Assembly (NCBI GenBank): GCA_035307385.1
Contig: DATGID010000069.1
Span: forward strand, 60,132-124,131
Origin: DATBHW01 sp035307385
Lineage (GTDB): Bacteria; Chloroflexota; Ktedonobacteria; Ktedonobacterales; DATBGS01
Direction of reading: 5' to 3'
DNA: 64,000 bases
Shown here: positions 8,565 to 17,528 of the stretch, piece after piece
Layout of the letters: the number at the start of each line of letters is the position of its first letter
Position numbering within the stretch: position 1 is the stretch's first letter
The notes under the pieces: generated by a model
The model's database searches: none
What the model was told of the DNA's origin: nothing
What the model saw: the letters and a program-made list of their open reading frames with translations, nothing else
Translations under genes and position numbers: made by a program

Positions 8565-9557
8565 TCAGACAGGGCACCCGTCAGTCGGGCTGGTAATCGT
8601 GGGAGAGCCGCCGTTAATATCTACCTTCGCGCTCGGTGACACGTTGGAATTCGTGATGGTGATTGCTCCGCCGTTATTTTCGACATCCGAGTTATCTAGC
8701 AAGCAGGAATGGTTGATGGTGATGTTTCCCGCATTGTTCGTAACGACAGAGCCAGCTAACAACCTGCTTCCGCTGATTGTGATGTCCCCGGCATTGTCGT
8801 CCAGTTCTATTTTCCCTTTTATCCCTGTGACCGAGATTTCGGCATCATTTCCTGAGATATGCAGGTGGCTGTCAGCCGGGACGCTGATGGTCAAACCACA
8901 CAGGTTGCCATTGATATTGAGGGTATTGCTGGCTTGATCGTAATTCCCATAGCCTTCAATTGTTGTGATTCCGGCATTTAGAGAGACCTGATTTGAGGTG
9001 GCATTGCCCACTACGGTGATGGACCCGGCATTACAATCGCCCATCAGGGTTGGATTCGGGTTTATCCGAAATGTATAGCCCTGGATGAAGAAATAATAGA
9101 TGAGAAACACCAGCAGCAGCACCAGCGGCAGGCGCAGCAGCAGCGAGGGAGCAGCGCGACGTGTTTGCTGCGCCGGGAAGCCGCCGAAATTGCCAGCATA
9201 GCCATAGGGATCGCTCCGTTGGGAGAATCCCCCAGCGCTGCTCTGTTTGCGAGCGCCGGAGTTGCCCAAGTAGACGAACCCCAGGATGACCAGGACAATG
9301 AACCAGAACTGCATGATGTCCCCGCCTATGAACCAGAAGTAGATGCCGGGGAACGCGAGGTCTCCTTGGATGAGGAGAAAGCAAATAACGGCCATGATCA
9401 CTAGCAGCACGGCGAGTATCCAGTATCGACGGGATGGATTGGAGCGTTTTGGAGAAGAAGCGTACATTCCTTGGGGGAATTGACCTTGCGGATATTGACC
9501 CATGTTGTTTTGGGGGAATTGACCTTGCGGATATTGGCCCATGTCGTTGAAAGCCAT
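8565..9557 (-). CDS. Membrane protein with C-terminal beta-helix-like (DUF4097-type) domain
   Basis: 330 residues from the ATG at 9557, placed 8 bases after GAGAGG. The N-terminus has two copies of the 13-residue unit MGQYPQGQFPQNN. Membrane segments follow at about 49-66 (YWILAVLLVIMAVICFLLI), 75-95 (MQFWFIVLVILGFVYLG) and 135-155 (LPLVLLLVFLIYYFFIQ). The C-terminal 170 residues form regular short strands with Asn/Gly turns (GDITISGS, GNITINHS, GAITITNS), the pattern seen in DUF4097/DUF2807 beta-solenoids. The solenoid likely faces outside. Function is unknown. A good promoter lies at 9616-9644. Confidence 0.65.
   Translation of the reverse strand: MAFNDMGQYPQGQFPQNNMGQYPQGQFPQGMYASSPKRSNPSRRYWILAVLLVIMAVICFLLIQGDLAFPGIYFWFIGGDIMQFWFIVLVILGFVYLGNSGARKQSSAGGFSQRSDPYGYAGNFGGFPAQQTRRAAPSLLLRLPLVLLLVFLIYYFFIQGYTFRINPNPTLMGDCNAGSITVVGNATSNQVSLNAGITTIEGYGNYDQASNTLNINGNLCGLTISVPADSHLHISGNDAEISVTGIKGKIELDDNAGDITISGSRLLAGSVVTNNAGNITINHSCLLDNSDVENNGGAITITNSNVSPSAKVDINGGSPTITSPTDGCPV
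9473..9548 (-). repeat. Two 39-bp direct repeats encoding MGQYPQGQFPQNN
   Basis: Two nearly identical 39-bp units lie in tandem at the 5' end of the membrane-protein gene. Each encodes 13 residues rich in Gln, Pro and Gly. They differ by only a few bases, consistent with recent duplication. Confidence 0.8.
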
Positions 9558-9615
9558 CGCCATCACCTCTCTCATCTGTACCCATGGTTGCAGAAGACAG
9601 CACTCTTCACCAGAG

Positions 9616-9644
9616 AGGATACCAGACAGGCACCAACCTGTCAA
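9616..9644 (-). promoter_or_regulatory. Sigma-A type promoter for the 8565-9557 gene
   Basis: Minus-strand TTGACA (9639-9644) and TATCCT (9616-9621) are separated by 17 bp, 60 bp upstream of the start codon. Confidence 0.75.
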
Positions 9645-9650
9645 GCGCTT

Positions 9651-9678
9651 TTGCCTGGCATGGCGGATATGATATGCT
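9651..9678 (+). promoter_or_regulatory. Probable hutH promoter
   Basis: TTGCCT (9651-9656) and TATGCT (9673-9678) are separated by 16 bp, 75 bp upstream of hutH. It is divergent from, and only 6 bp away from, the promoter at 9616-9644, so the two may affect each other. Confidence 0.5.
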
Positions 9679-9753
9679 CTGCGCAAGACCGAAGAAAGGT
9701 GCGCTTTCTTTTTATGTTGAACGCTCTTATTTCATCGATAAAGGGGGGCGACG

Positions 9754-11259
9754 ATGCCAACCGTAACGATTGGAGCAGCGCGGCTCACATCTGAGGCAGT
9801 GGTGGCAGTGGCCCGCGAGGGGGCCAGGGTGGAACTGGCGGCTGAGGCCGTGACGCGGGTGCAGGCGGCGCGGAACCTGGTGCAGAGCATTGCCGATGAA
9901 GATCGGGTGGTCTATGGCGTGACGACGGGCTTTGGGCACCTGAGCCGGGTGCATATCGGGTCGGCGCAACTCGCCGATTTGCAGCGCAACTTGCTGCGCA
10001 GCCACGCTTCCGGCGTGGGCGAGCCGTTGCCCGCCGATGTGACGCGGGCGATGCTGCTGCTTTTGGCGAACAGCCTGGCGCGTGGGCATTCGGGTGTGCG
10101 CGTGGAGGTGATTCAGACGCTGCTGGGGCTGCTCAATACGCATGTGCAGCCGCTCATTCCATCGCGCGGGTCGGTGGGCGCGAGTGGTGATCTGGCCCCG
10201 CTGGCACATCTGGGCCTGGCGCTGATCGGTGAGGGCGAGGCGCTCTATGATGGCCGCCAGCTTCCCAGCGCCGAGGCGATGCGCCTGGTGGGGCTTGCGC
10301 CGCTGGAGCTTCAGCCCAAAGAGGGGTTGGCGCTCATCAATGGCACGCATTTGATGGAAGCGATGGGCTTGCTGACGCTGCGCGATGCGCGGGCGCTGCT
10401 GGCGTCGGCGGAAGCGGCGGCTGCCATGAGCGTGGAGGGGTTGATGGGGTCGTTCGTGCCCTTCGATGTGCGCATCCACGCGCTGCGACCCCAACCGGGG
10501 CAGGCCGCTGTCGCGGCGCGCATGCGCGATCTGCTGGCAGAGAGCGAGATCAATCCGTCGCATAAGGATTGCCCGCGCGTGCAAGACCCCTATACGCTGC
10601 GTTGCATTCCCCAGGTGCTGGGCGCGGTGCGCGACGCGCTGGGCTACGTGGCGGGCGTCTTCGAGAACGAGCTAGGCGCGGTCACCGATAACCCGCTGCT
10701 CTTCCCGGATGATGAGCTTTCGCTTTCGGGCGGCAATTTTCACGGCCAGCCGCTGGCGCTGGCGCTGGATATGCTGGCGATTGCCGTTGCCCAGCTTGCC
10801 GGATTTTCCGAACGGCGCATCTTTAGCCTGCTGGGGCCGCATGATTGGGATGAAAAAGATACGCCCCTCTTTCTGACGCCAAATCCTGGCCTGAACTCTG
10901 GGTATATGATTCCCCAGTACGTGGCGGCGGCGCTGGTCAACGAGATCAAGGTGCTGGCGCATCCGGCCAGCATCGATTCGATTCCAACCTCTGCCGGAAT
11001 GGAGGACTGGAACAGCATGGGCGCGACGGCGGCGCACAAGGCGCGCCAGGCTGTCGGGCTGGCGGCGCGCGTCGTGGCGATTGAACTGTTGTGCGCGGCG
11101 CAGATGCTGGAGTTTCGCAAACCGCTCAAGCCGGGCAAAGGCGTGCAGGCGGTCTATGAGCAGGTGCGACGACTCGTTCCCGCGCTGACTGATGATCGCC
11201 CGCCCGCTCCAGACATCGAGCGGCTGGCTCAGGCGGTGCTAGATGGGCAGCACGAGTAG
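9754..11259 (+). CDS. hutH: Histidine ammonia-lyase
   Basis: 501 residues, the usual length. HutH deaminates histidine to urocanate, the first step of histidine degradation, in the cytoplasm. The autocatalytic MIO prosthetic group forms from Ala-Ser-Gly at about 143-145 in GSVGASGDLAPLAH. The catalytic-site YGVTTGFG near residue 54 and the downstream NGTHLMEA and QDPYTLRC segments are also present. AAGGGGGG precedes the ATG. Its partner hutU lies about 4.5 kb away on the other strand, so the pathway is not one operon here; hutI, hutG and hutF are not in the window. The product is better called HutH than phenylalanine ammonia-lyase from its length and motifs. Confidence 0.96.
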   Translation: MPTVTIGAARLTSEAVVAVAREGARVELAAEAVTRVQAARNLVQSIADEDRVVYGVTTGFGHLSRVHIGSAQLADLQRNLLRSHASGVGEPLPADVTRAMLLLLANSLARGHSGVRVEVIQTLLGLLNTHVQPLIPSRGSVGASGDLAPLAHLGLALIGEGEALYDGRQLPSAEAMRLVGLAPLELQPKEGLALINGTHLMEAMGLLTLRDARALLASAEAAAAMSVEGLMGSFVPFDVRIHALRPQPGQAAVAARMRDLLAESEINPSHKDCPRVQDPYTLRCIPQVLGAVRDALGYVAGVFENELGAVTDNPLLFPDDELSLSGGNFHGQPLALALDMLAIAVAQLAGFSERRIFSLLGPHDWDEKDTPLFLTPNPGLNSGYMIPQYVAAALVNEIKVLAHPASIDSIPTSAGMEDWNSMGATAAHKARQAVGLAARVVAIELLCAAQMLEFRKPLKPGKGVQAVYEQVRRLVPALTDDRPPAPDIERLAQAVLDGQHE

Positions 11260-11299
11260 GCAGCAAACACCCATCGTGGTCATCCAGAGCGTTCAGCGC

Positions 11300-11331
11300 T
11301 CAGACATGGCTGATCTGTGGCAATGACTGGC
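11300..11331 (-). pseudogene. Remnant of an acyltransferase 3' end (direct repeat of 12050-12081)
   Basis: About 27 of 32 bases match the sequence at 12050-12081, which is the 3' end of the acyltransferase gene. Read on the minus strand it gives SLPQISHV-stop, against AVPQISHI-stop in the intact gene. The two copies bracket the retropepsin-like gene, which points to a duplication or insertion. Confidence 0.5.
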
Positions 11332-11405
11332 ATGTCGAGTGCATACCCTCCTTTCTAGAACCTGCCATTCGTTCGCACTCGGAAACTGGAGAGGGGGAGC
11401 CATCC

Positions 11406-12017
11406 ATGTCTATGCATCAACGCTTCGGCTGGCAAACAGAGCGCCAGCAGCAGTTTCGACCTTCCCTGGTCGTTTTGTTGATCTTGTCATTTGTTCTGCT
11501 GCTTTCGCTATCGGCCTGCTCGGTTACAATTGGGAATGCTCCCGCCTCGACGACTACTGGCCCTGGGATTTCGGAGCAGGTGCAGGTGGTTCAGGACCAG
11601 AGTGGAGCAACGCTGGTGCTGGCTCCAGTGACGATTCATGGCAAAGGACCATTTACTTTTGCTGTTGATACTGGAGCCAGCACCTCGCTTATCTCTAGCG
11701 CGGTGGCCCAGCAGCTTGGCTTGCCTGTAGCTGGCAGCGCCGAGCCGATCAGTGGAATTGGCGGCGTCACTCAGGCTGTTCCGGTGAAGGTAAGCGACTG
11801 GAATACTGGTTCAATTCGTCTGCCCTCGGTGACGATTGCCAGTGCTGCCATCCCGCATGAGCGCGGCAGCACTGGCTTTCAAGGTTTGCTCGGCTCGGAC
11901 ATCTGGAGCAAGTTCGGCAAGTTCACGCTCGATTACAGCAGCAGCACGCTGACGGTCTATCAGCAGATCGCGCTTGCTCCAGCGGACCGACGGCTCGCGC
12001 TGGTCTGGTTCGGTTGA
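11406..12017 (+). CDS. Retropepsin-like aspartyl protease lipoprotein
   Basis: 203 residues. A basic N-terminus and a hydrophobic stretch (about 19-37) end in LLSLSAC, a good lipobox, so the mature protein is probably a membrane-anchored lipoprotein. The catalytic motif FAVDTGASTSLIS near residue 87 is the DTG of retropepsin-like proteases, and GLLGSDIWSKFGKFTLDY near 157 matches the family's second half. One DTG per chain implies action as a homodimer, as in retroviral proteases. GGGGG precedes the ATG. The gene is bracketed by a short repeat of its neighbour's 3' end. Substrate is unknown. Confidence 0.8.
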   Translation: MSMHQRFGWQTERQQQFRPSLVVLLILSFVLLLSLSACSVTIGNAPASTTTGPGISEQVQVVQDQSGATLVLAPVTIHGKGPFTFAVDTGASTSLISSAVAQQLGLPVAGSAEPISGIGGVTQAVPVKVSDWNTGSIRLPSVTIASAAIPHERGSTGFQGLLGSDIWSKFGKFTLDYSSSTLTVYQQIALAPADRRLALVWFG

Positions 12018-12050
12018 TGCGGCAAAAAAACAACGGTCACTGACTGGCCC

Positions 12051-13385
12051 TCAGATATGGCTGATCTGCGGCACTGCCAGGCCAATGAGTTCCGGTTCTC
12101 TTGGCCTGGGCGTCGCTTCTGGTCGCCTCGCCCAGCGCTTTTGCAGCCGATGGCTCAGGCGCATGCCTGGCTGTTCAATCAACCTGTAGACGGCAAACGA
12201 GAAGGGGAATACGATCGCTGCGACCCAGACCCAGTAGAGGCTGTAGGCCAGCAGATGGGGCAGGCTGGTCAGGTAGGGGCCGATGTTGCGCTGAAACGCA
12301 TTCAACAGCGGCAAGTGCCAGATGTATAAGCTGTAGGAGATCAGCCCCACCCAGCGCAGCGGCGCCCACTCGAAAAAGCGCCGGAGTATCACGCCGTCGA
12401 AGAGGATTGCCAGAATGCAGCATGCAAAGCCCACGGAAAGGCCCAGCTCGGATAACCAGCTATACGGTTGAAACAGGCTCTTGAGGGCTGGCGCGTATTG
12501 CATCACCATGAACAGCAGCATCAGCACTCCGCCGCCCCACAGCCAGCCGCTGTGCCAGCGTGCCTTGCGTTCTTCAGCCAGCGGCTGGCCCATGGGGCAC
12601 CAGCGGGTATACGCCAGGCCAGCGAGCATGCCGATGGCGAAATCCTCCAGAAACTTGCCATCAAAGCCGTAGGTCAAGAAGAGTACGATGTTTAAGACGT
12701 TGCGCGGTACCAGAAAGGTGGCCGACGGGTGGGCCATAAAGTACGCGCCCCAATAGCGGGTACATAGCCCCCAGCCGACGACTCCCAGCAAACCCCCGAC
12801 GACCACCCAGAGGCGTTTTTCGGTGCGCACCCGCGCCCAGCGCGTCGCCAGCCGAGTTAGCGCGCAGATGCCCAGCGCAATGAATGGCAAAAGCAGATAG
12901 AACTGCCATTCAATTGCCAGTGTCCAGTAGGGGCCGTTGATTTGCTGAAACGTGGCCTTTGTGGAATCCATGAGAAAGATGGGAAAGAGCGCGAGCTGCC
13001 CCCAGCGCGCTGGCTGGAGATATTCCGGGTGCGCCAGCAGCACGATCAAGAGCAGCGAGAAGTAATAGCCGGGGATGATGCGCAGGGCGCGCCGCAGATA
13101 GAAGCGCCGCATGCTCGGCCAGGGCTGGTCAAACAGCAGGGCGTTGGCATAGGGGAGGAAGAGCAGAAAGCCGGAAAGCACAAAGAAGAGCGTGACGCCC
13201 GCGTTGCCCGCCAGGAGAAGCGCGGTGATGAGTGAATCGCTGTTTTCCGACCAGAGGTGGGTATCGCGGGCCATCAGGCTGATGTGATAGCCAATGACCA
13301 TCAGGCAGGCGATGGCGCGCACCCCATCGAGCGCGGCAATGGTTCCCCTGGGCCGAGACTCTTCAAACTGTAGAGAGCGTTTCAT
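12051..13385 (-). CDS. Membrane acyltransferase (acyltransferase family 3, OafA/YrhL-like)
   Basis: 444 residues with about ten hydrophobic segments. The N-terminal IAALDGVRAIACLMVIGYHIS near residue 15 carries the conserved Arg and His of acyltransferase-3 proteins, and FFVLSGFLLFLPYANALL follows. NGPYWTLAIEWQFYLLLP is the family's W-x-L-xx-E-x-x-F-Y-L signature. Members transfer acetyl or other acyl groups to sugars or lipids at the membrane; the acceptor is unknown here. The start at 13385 is chosen because AAAGGAG lies 10 bases upstream; the frame runs on to 13502 without a site. Confidence 0.85.
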   Translation of the reverse strand: MKRSLQFEESRPRGTIAALDGVRAIACLMVIGYHISLMARDTHLWSENSDSLITALLLAGNAGVTLFFVLSGFLLFLPYANALLFDQPWPSMRRFYLRRALRIIPGYYFSLLLIVLLAHPEYLQPARWGQLALFPIFLMDSTKATFQQINGPYWTLAIEWQFYLLLPFIALGICALTRLATRWARVRTEKRLWVVVGGLLGVVGWGLCTRYWGAYFMAHPSATFLVPRNVLNIVLFLTYGFDGKFLEDFAIGMLAGLAYTRWCPMGQPLAEERKARWHSGWLWGGGVLMLLFMVMQYAPALKSLFQPYSWLSELGLSVGFACCILAILFDGVILRRFFEWAPLRWVGLISYSLYIWHLPLLNAFQRNIGPYLTSLPHLLAYSLYWVWVAAIVFPFSFAVYRLIEQPGMRLSHRLQKRWARRPEATPRPREPELIGLAVPQISHI

Positions 13386-13549
13386 AAAAAATGAACTCCT
13401 TTCAGCGCCCTTGAGAGAGACATAGGTTTTTCTCTTGCCATTCAGTCTAGCGGGACACGCGGAGGAGCACATCGGTTGTTTGCGCAGCGTAATCTTCACC
13501 ATGTCAGAATTACCTGGGTAGAATACGCATGGTGGATGGGCGAACGCCT

Positions 13550-13558
13550 TGATATACT
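13550..13558 (+). promoter_or_regulatory. Extended -10 promoter of the two-component operon
   Basis: TGA followed directly by TATACT at 13553-13558 is an extended -10 element, 53 bp upstream of the kinase start. No convincing -35 was seen. Confidence 0.45.
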
Positions 13559-13610
13559 AGAACAGCGCTGATAGTCGTCAGAGGCGGCGTATTGCAAGAG
13601 GAGAAGATTT

Positions 13611-15122
13611 ATGAAAACGATGCTCTGGTTCCTGCGGTCCTTTCGCAAGCTGCAATGGCGGCTCACGCTCTCCTATTTGCTGGTGACGCTGGTGGTGGTT
13701 CTGGCTGTGGAGAGCGTCAATTCGTTCACCGAGACGACGAGCAAACAGCTTGACCAACCTGCTACGTTTGCACAGTCTTTGGGAGATGTTGTCATTCCGC
13801 AGCTTGCGCCGTATCTGGCAGCAAACCCTCCGGACCAGAGCGCCCTTAGCAAGTGGGCCACGTTCTTTATTGCTCCGCCGAGTCCCTCAGGGCAGTCCGT
13901 GTCGGGCAAGTATGTGCTGGCGGTGATTCTGAATGAAGATGGGCAGATTCTGGCGTCTGCCCCCAACGATACAAACACCATGCAGAAGTTTTTCTGGAAT
14001 ACGCAGTCTCAGGCGCTGATTCAGGCTGCCCGTGCGAGTTCTCCAAAAACAGAGACGCAAACGGCGAGGGTTCGTGCCCTGGGCGGGCAAACCCTCATTG
14101 CGCTGCCCATCAAGGAGCTTGGGGTCTTCTTCACAGTGTTTACGGGGCCGGTGCCCCAACCTGCGCCCCTTGCCAAGGGCGATTTCACCTATCTGCTGTG
14201 GATCAACCTCAGCAGTGAATTTCCCTTGCTCGCGCTGGCGGGCGCTATTGGCATCTTTTCGGGGATGCTTGGGTCGCGCAGCATCCGGCGACCTCTGCGC
14301 CAGATTACCCTGGCAGCGGAAGCCTGGAGTCAGGGCGATTTCAGCGTCAAGGTGCAGGCTGCCGCGCGTGATGAGCTAGGGCAGCTTGCCCGCGACTTGA
14401 ACAGCATGGCCGATCAGTTGCAAACGCTGCTCACCACGCGCCAGGAACTGGCTGTGGTGGAGGAGCGCCATCGCCTGGCGCGCGATCTGCACGATTCCAT
14501 CAAGCAGCAGATGTTTGTGATTACGCTGCTGGTTGGCGCGGCCAAGGAGATGGTTCCCGACCATCCCCAGGCGGCGCAGACGCTGGATGAAGCAGTGCGT
14601 CTGACCGGCCAGGCGCAACAAGAATTGACCGCGCTGATTCATGAACTGCGTCCGTTGGCGCTGGCCGGAAAAGGCTTGAGCGCGGCGCTGGCCGACCTGC
14701 TGACGGGCTGGGAACAGTCCACCGGCATCGCTGCCGAGGCGCACCTGCCGGATGGCCTGCAAGCGCCGCTGGCAACAGAGCAGGCGCTTTACCGCATCGC
14801 GCAGGAGGCTCTGAATAACGTTGCCCGGCACAGTGGGGCGACCGAGGTTGCCTTGCACCTGCTCCAGGAACCAGGGCGTCTGACGCTGCGCATTCAGGAT
14901 AACGGGCGCGGCTTTACCCCTACGCATGCCGAAGGACGCGGGCAGGGCTTGAGCAATATGCGCCAGCGCGCCGAAGATGTGGGCGGCTCGCTGCGGATGT
15001 TCAGCGATGCGGCGGGCACGTGTGTGGAGGCGATGGTGCCATTGGCATTGACGCAAGCTGAGAGATCAAGCGGAGACGAGGTAAAGTATGACCCAACCTT
15101 TGAGCCTGCTCATCGTGGATGA
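13611..15122 (+). CDS. NarL-system sensor histidine kinase (HisKA_3 type)
   Basis: 503 residues. Membrane segments lie at about 21-38 (LSYLLVTLVVVLAVES) and 200-220 (FPLLALAGAIGIFSGM), enclosing an extracytoplasmic sensor of about 160 residues. A HAMP domain follows, then the HisKA_3 dimerisation helix with the phospho-acceptor His in RHRLARDLHDSIKQQ, and an HATPase_c domain with EEALNNVARHSGA (N box) and IQDNGRGF (G1 box). GGAG precedes the ATG. The response-regulator gene overlaps its end by 35 bp, so the two are translationally coupled. The signal sensed is unknown. Confidence 0.93.
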   Translation: MKTMLWFLRSFRKLQWRLTLSYLLVTLVVVLAVESVNSFTETTSKQLDQPATFAQSLGDVVIPQLAPYLAANPPDQSALSKWATFFIAPPSPSGQSVSGKYVLAVILNEDGQILASAPNDTNTMQKFFWNTQSQALIQAARASSPKTETQTARVRALGGQTLIALPIKELGVFFTVFTGPVPQPAPLAKGDFTYLLWINLSSEFPLLALAGAIGIFSGMLGSRSIRRPLRQITLAAEAWSQGDFSVKVQAAARDELGQLARDLNSMADQLQTLLTTRQELAVVEERHRLARDLHDSIKQQMFVITLLVGAAKEMVPDHPQAAQTLDEAVRLTGQAQQELTALIHELRPLALAGKGLSAALADLLTGWEQSTGIAAEAHLPDGLQAPLATEQALYRIAQEALNNVARHSGATEVALHLLQEPGRLTLRIQDNGRGFTPTHAEGRGQGLSNMRQRAEDVGGSLRMFSDAAGTCVEAMVPLALTQAERSSGDEVKYDPTFEPAHRG

Positions 15123-15753
15123 CCATCAACTGGTGCGCTGGGGCATTCGGACCTTTCTGGCGACACAGACCGACATCAGCGTGCTGGGGGAAGCGGCCTC
15201 TGGCGAAGAGGCGCTCCAATTGGCGGCTGAGTTGCAGCCGCAGGTGGTCTTGATGGACCTGCGCATGCCAGGGATGGGCGGCGTCGAGGCGATCAAGCAC
15301 ATACACCAGCGCTGGCCTGAGATGGCCGTTGTCGTCTTGACAACTTACAACGAAGATGACCTGATGATTCAGGGACTTCAGGCGGGGGCTTGCGGCTATT
15401 TGCTCAAGGATTGCTCGCTGGAAACGCTGGTGCAGGCCATCCGCGCGGCGGCGCGCGGCGAGATGCTGGTGCCGCCGGAGGTGATGGCCCGCATTCTCGC
15501 CCGCGCCGCGCAAGCTGGTGCCCCAATGCGGGCTGCGCCGCGTGGCCCGCTGGACCTGACCGAGCGCGAGCGCGAAGTGCTGGCGGGAGTTGCGCGCGGC
15601 GAACGCAGCAAAGAGATTGCGGTGCACCTGGGCATCAGCGAGCGCACCGTCGGCTCGTACCTCAATAATGTGTTTACCAAGCTAGGCGTCGATTCGCGCG
15701 CCTCCGCCGTCGCGGTGGCGATGGAGCGCGGCCTTTTGCCCCGCCTGGATTAG
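15088..15753 (+). CDS. NarL/LuxR-family response regulator
   Basis: 221 residues. The receiver domain (about 4-120) has the acidic pair DD near 11-12, the phospho-acceptor Asp in VVLMDLRMPGM near 56, and the conserved Lys in LLKDCS near 106. The C-terminal LuxR-type helix-turn-helix is LTEREREVLAGVARG then SKEIAVHLGISERTVGSYLN. It pairs with the upstream kinase. Its stop codon overlaps the stop codon of the convergent hutU gene by three bases. Targets are unknown; hutU and hutH flank the pair but nothing shows regulation of them. Confidence 0.94.
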   Translation: MTQPLSLLIVDDHQLVRWGIRTFLATQTDISVLGEAASGEEALQLAAELQPQVVLMDLRMPGMGGVEAIKHIHQRWPEMAVVVLTTYNEDDLMIQGLQAGACGYLLKDCSLETLVQAIRAAARGEMLVPPEVMARILARAAQAGAPMRAAPRGPLDLTEREREVLAGVARGERSKEIAVHLGISERTVGSYLNNVFTKLGVDSRASAVAVAMERGLLPRLD

Positions 15754-17435
15754 CTGCCCATCATGGGAATCTGAACGCCCTGCTCGCGCGCAAACTCGAT
15801 AGCTTCCGGGTAGCCCGCGTCGGCATGGCGCATGACGCCGCTTGCCGGGTCATTGGTAAGCACGCGCTCCAGGCGTTTGGCTGCCGCTTCGGTGCCGTCC
15901 GCGACGATGACCATGCCCGCGTGCTGCGAAAATCCCATGCCGACTCCGCCGCCGTGATGAATGGAAACCCAGGTCGCGCCGCTGGCGCAGTTGAGCAGCG
16001 CGTTGAGCAGCGGCCAGTCCGATACCGCGTCGGAGCCGTCTTTCATCCCCTCGGTTTCGCGGTTGGGGCTGGCGACAGAGCCGGAATCAAGATGATCGCG
16101 GCCAATGACGATGGGCGCGCGTACTTCGCCTTTGGCGACCATGTCATTGAACGCCAGGCCGAGCCTGGCCCGTTCGCCTAGCCCTACCCAGCAGATGCGC
16201 GCAGGCAAACCCTGGAAATGAATTTTCTGGCGCGCCATATCCAGCCAGCGATGAAGGTGCGGGTTGTCCGGGATCAGTTCTTTGACCTTGGCATCGGTCT
16301 TATAAATGTCTTCTGGGTCGCCAGAGAGCGCCACCCAGCGAAACGGCCCGATGCCCCGGCAGAATAAGGGGCGAATGTAAGCGGGTACAAAGCCGGGATA
16401 ATCAAACGCATTGGTTACGCCCGCCTCATAGGCCACCTGCCGGATGTTATTGCCATAATCCACCACCGGAATGCCCTGATGGTGGAAATCCAGCATGGCG
16501 TGCACCTGTTTCGCAATAGATTCCTTCGCGCGTTCGACATAGCCTTGCGGGTCACGCTGGCGCAGCTCCGCAGCTTCCGCAAGGCTCAAACCGGCAGGGA
16601 TATACCCATTCAGGACATCATGCGCAGACGTTTGATCGGTGACCATGTCAGGCTTAATGCCCCGGCGCACTAGCTCAGGGTAGATGTCTGCCGCGTTGCC
16701 CAGCAGCCCGATAGAGATCGGCTGTCCCACATTGCGCGCCTCGCGGAGCTGATCGAGCGCTTCGTCAAGCGTGCTAGCGATGGCATCGCAGTAGCCGGTA
16801 TCCAGGCGGCGCTGGATGTGAGTGGCATCGCACTCCACCGCAAGCATAGAGGCACCTGCCATGGTGGCTGCCAATGGCTGCGCACCGCCCATGCCTCCTA
16901 AGCCAGCAGTCAATATCCATTTGCCGGATAAGTCACCACCGAAATGCTGGCGGCCCATTTCCGTGAAAGTTTCATACGTTCCCTGCACAATGCCCTGGCT
17001 GCCGATGTAAATCCAGGAGCCAGCCGTCATCTGGCCGTACATCATCAGTCCCTTGCGGTCGAGTTCACGGAAATGCTCCCAGGTCGCCCAGTGCGGCACG
17101 AGGTTGGAGTTGGCGATGAGGACACGCGGCGCGTCGGCGTGGGTTTTGAAGACGCCCACCGGCTTGCCAGACTGCACCAGCAGCGTTTCGTCTTCGTTCA
17201 GGTTCTTGAGCGTCTCGACGATGCGGTCGAAACATTGCCAATTGCGCGCCGCCTTGCCGATGCCACCGTACACAATAAGCTCATCTGGTTTCTCGGCGAC
17301 CTGCGGGTCGAGGTTATTCATCAGCATGCGCAGGGCGGCTTCCTGCTGCCATCCCTTGCACGAGAGGGCATTTCCACGGGGGGCACGAATGGTGCGCGGC
17401 TGCTCCGTTGCGCCGCTCGGCATCTCTTCAGGCAT
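15750..17435 (-). CDS. hutU: Urocanate hydratase
   Basis: 561 residues, the family length. HutU converts urocanate to imidazolonepropionate using tightly bound NAD as electrophile. Characteristic segments include IYIGSQGIVQGTYETF, GGMGGAQPLAATMAG and the active-site SGDPEDI, FQGLPARICWVGLG and STHHGGGVG-like WVSIHHGGGVGMGFSQHAG near the C-terminus. The start at 17435 (MPEEMPSG) has AAGGAAG 8 bases upstream and gives the usual length; the frame continues to 17522. The stop overlaps that of the convergent response regulator. HutH, the previous enzyme of the pathway, is encoded about 4.5 kb away on the other strand. Confidence 0.95.
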   Translation of the reverse strand: MPEEMPSGATEQPRTIRAPRGNALSCKGWQQEAALRMLMNNLDPQVAEKPDELIVYGGIGKAARNWQCFDRIVETLKNLNEDETLLVQSGKPVGVFKTHADAPRVLIANSNLVPHWATWEHFRELDRKGLMMYGQMTAGSWIYIGSQGIVQGTYETFTEMGRQHFGGDLSGKWILTAGLGGMGGAQPLAATMAGASMLAVECDATHIQRRLDTGYCDAIASTLDEALDQLREARNVGQPISIGLLGNAADIYPELVRRGIKPDMVTDQTSAHDVLNGYIPAGLSLAEAAELRQRDPQGYVERAKESIAKQVHAMLDFHHQGIPVVDYGNNIRQVAYEAGVTNAFDYPGFVPAYIRPLFCRGIGPFRWVALSGDPEDIYKTDAKVKELIPDNPHLHRWLDMARQKIHFQGLPARICWVGLGERARLGLAFNDMVAKGEVRAPIVIGRDHLDSGSVASPNRETEGMKDGSDAVSDWPLLNALLNCASGATWVSIHHGGGVGMGFSQHAGMVIVADGTEAAAKRLERVLTNDPASGVMRHADAGYPEAIEFAREQGVQIPMMGS

Positions 17436-17528
17436 GAGTGTCTTCCTTTCAGGCATGAGGAATGAGGCGGCAACGCCTCCAATAGCCTTACTAACGATAA
17501 CACTCGCGGGCCGCGGCATCAAGCCGGA

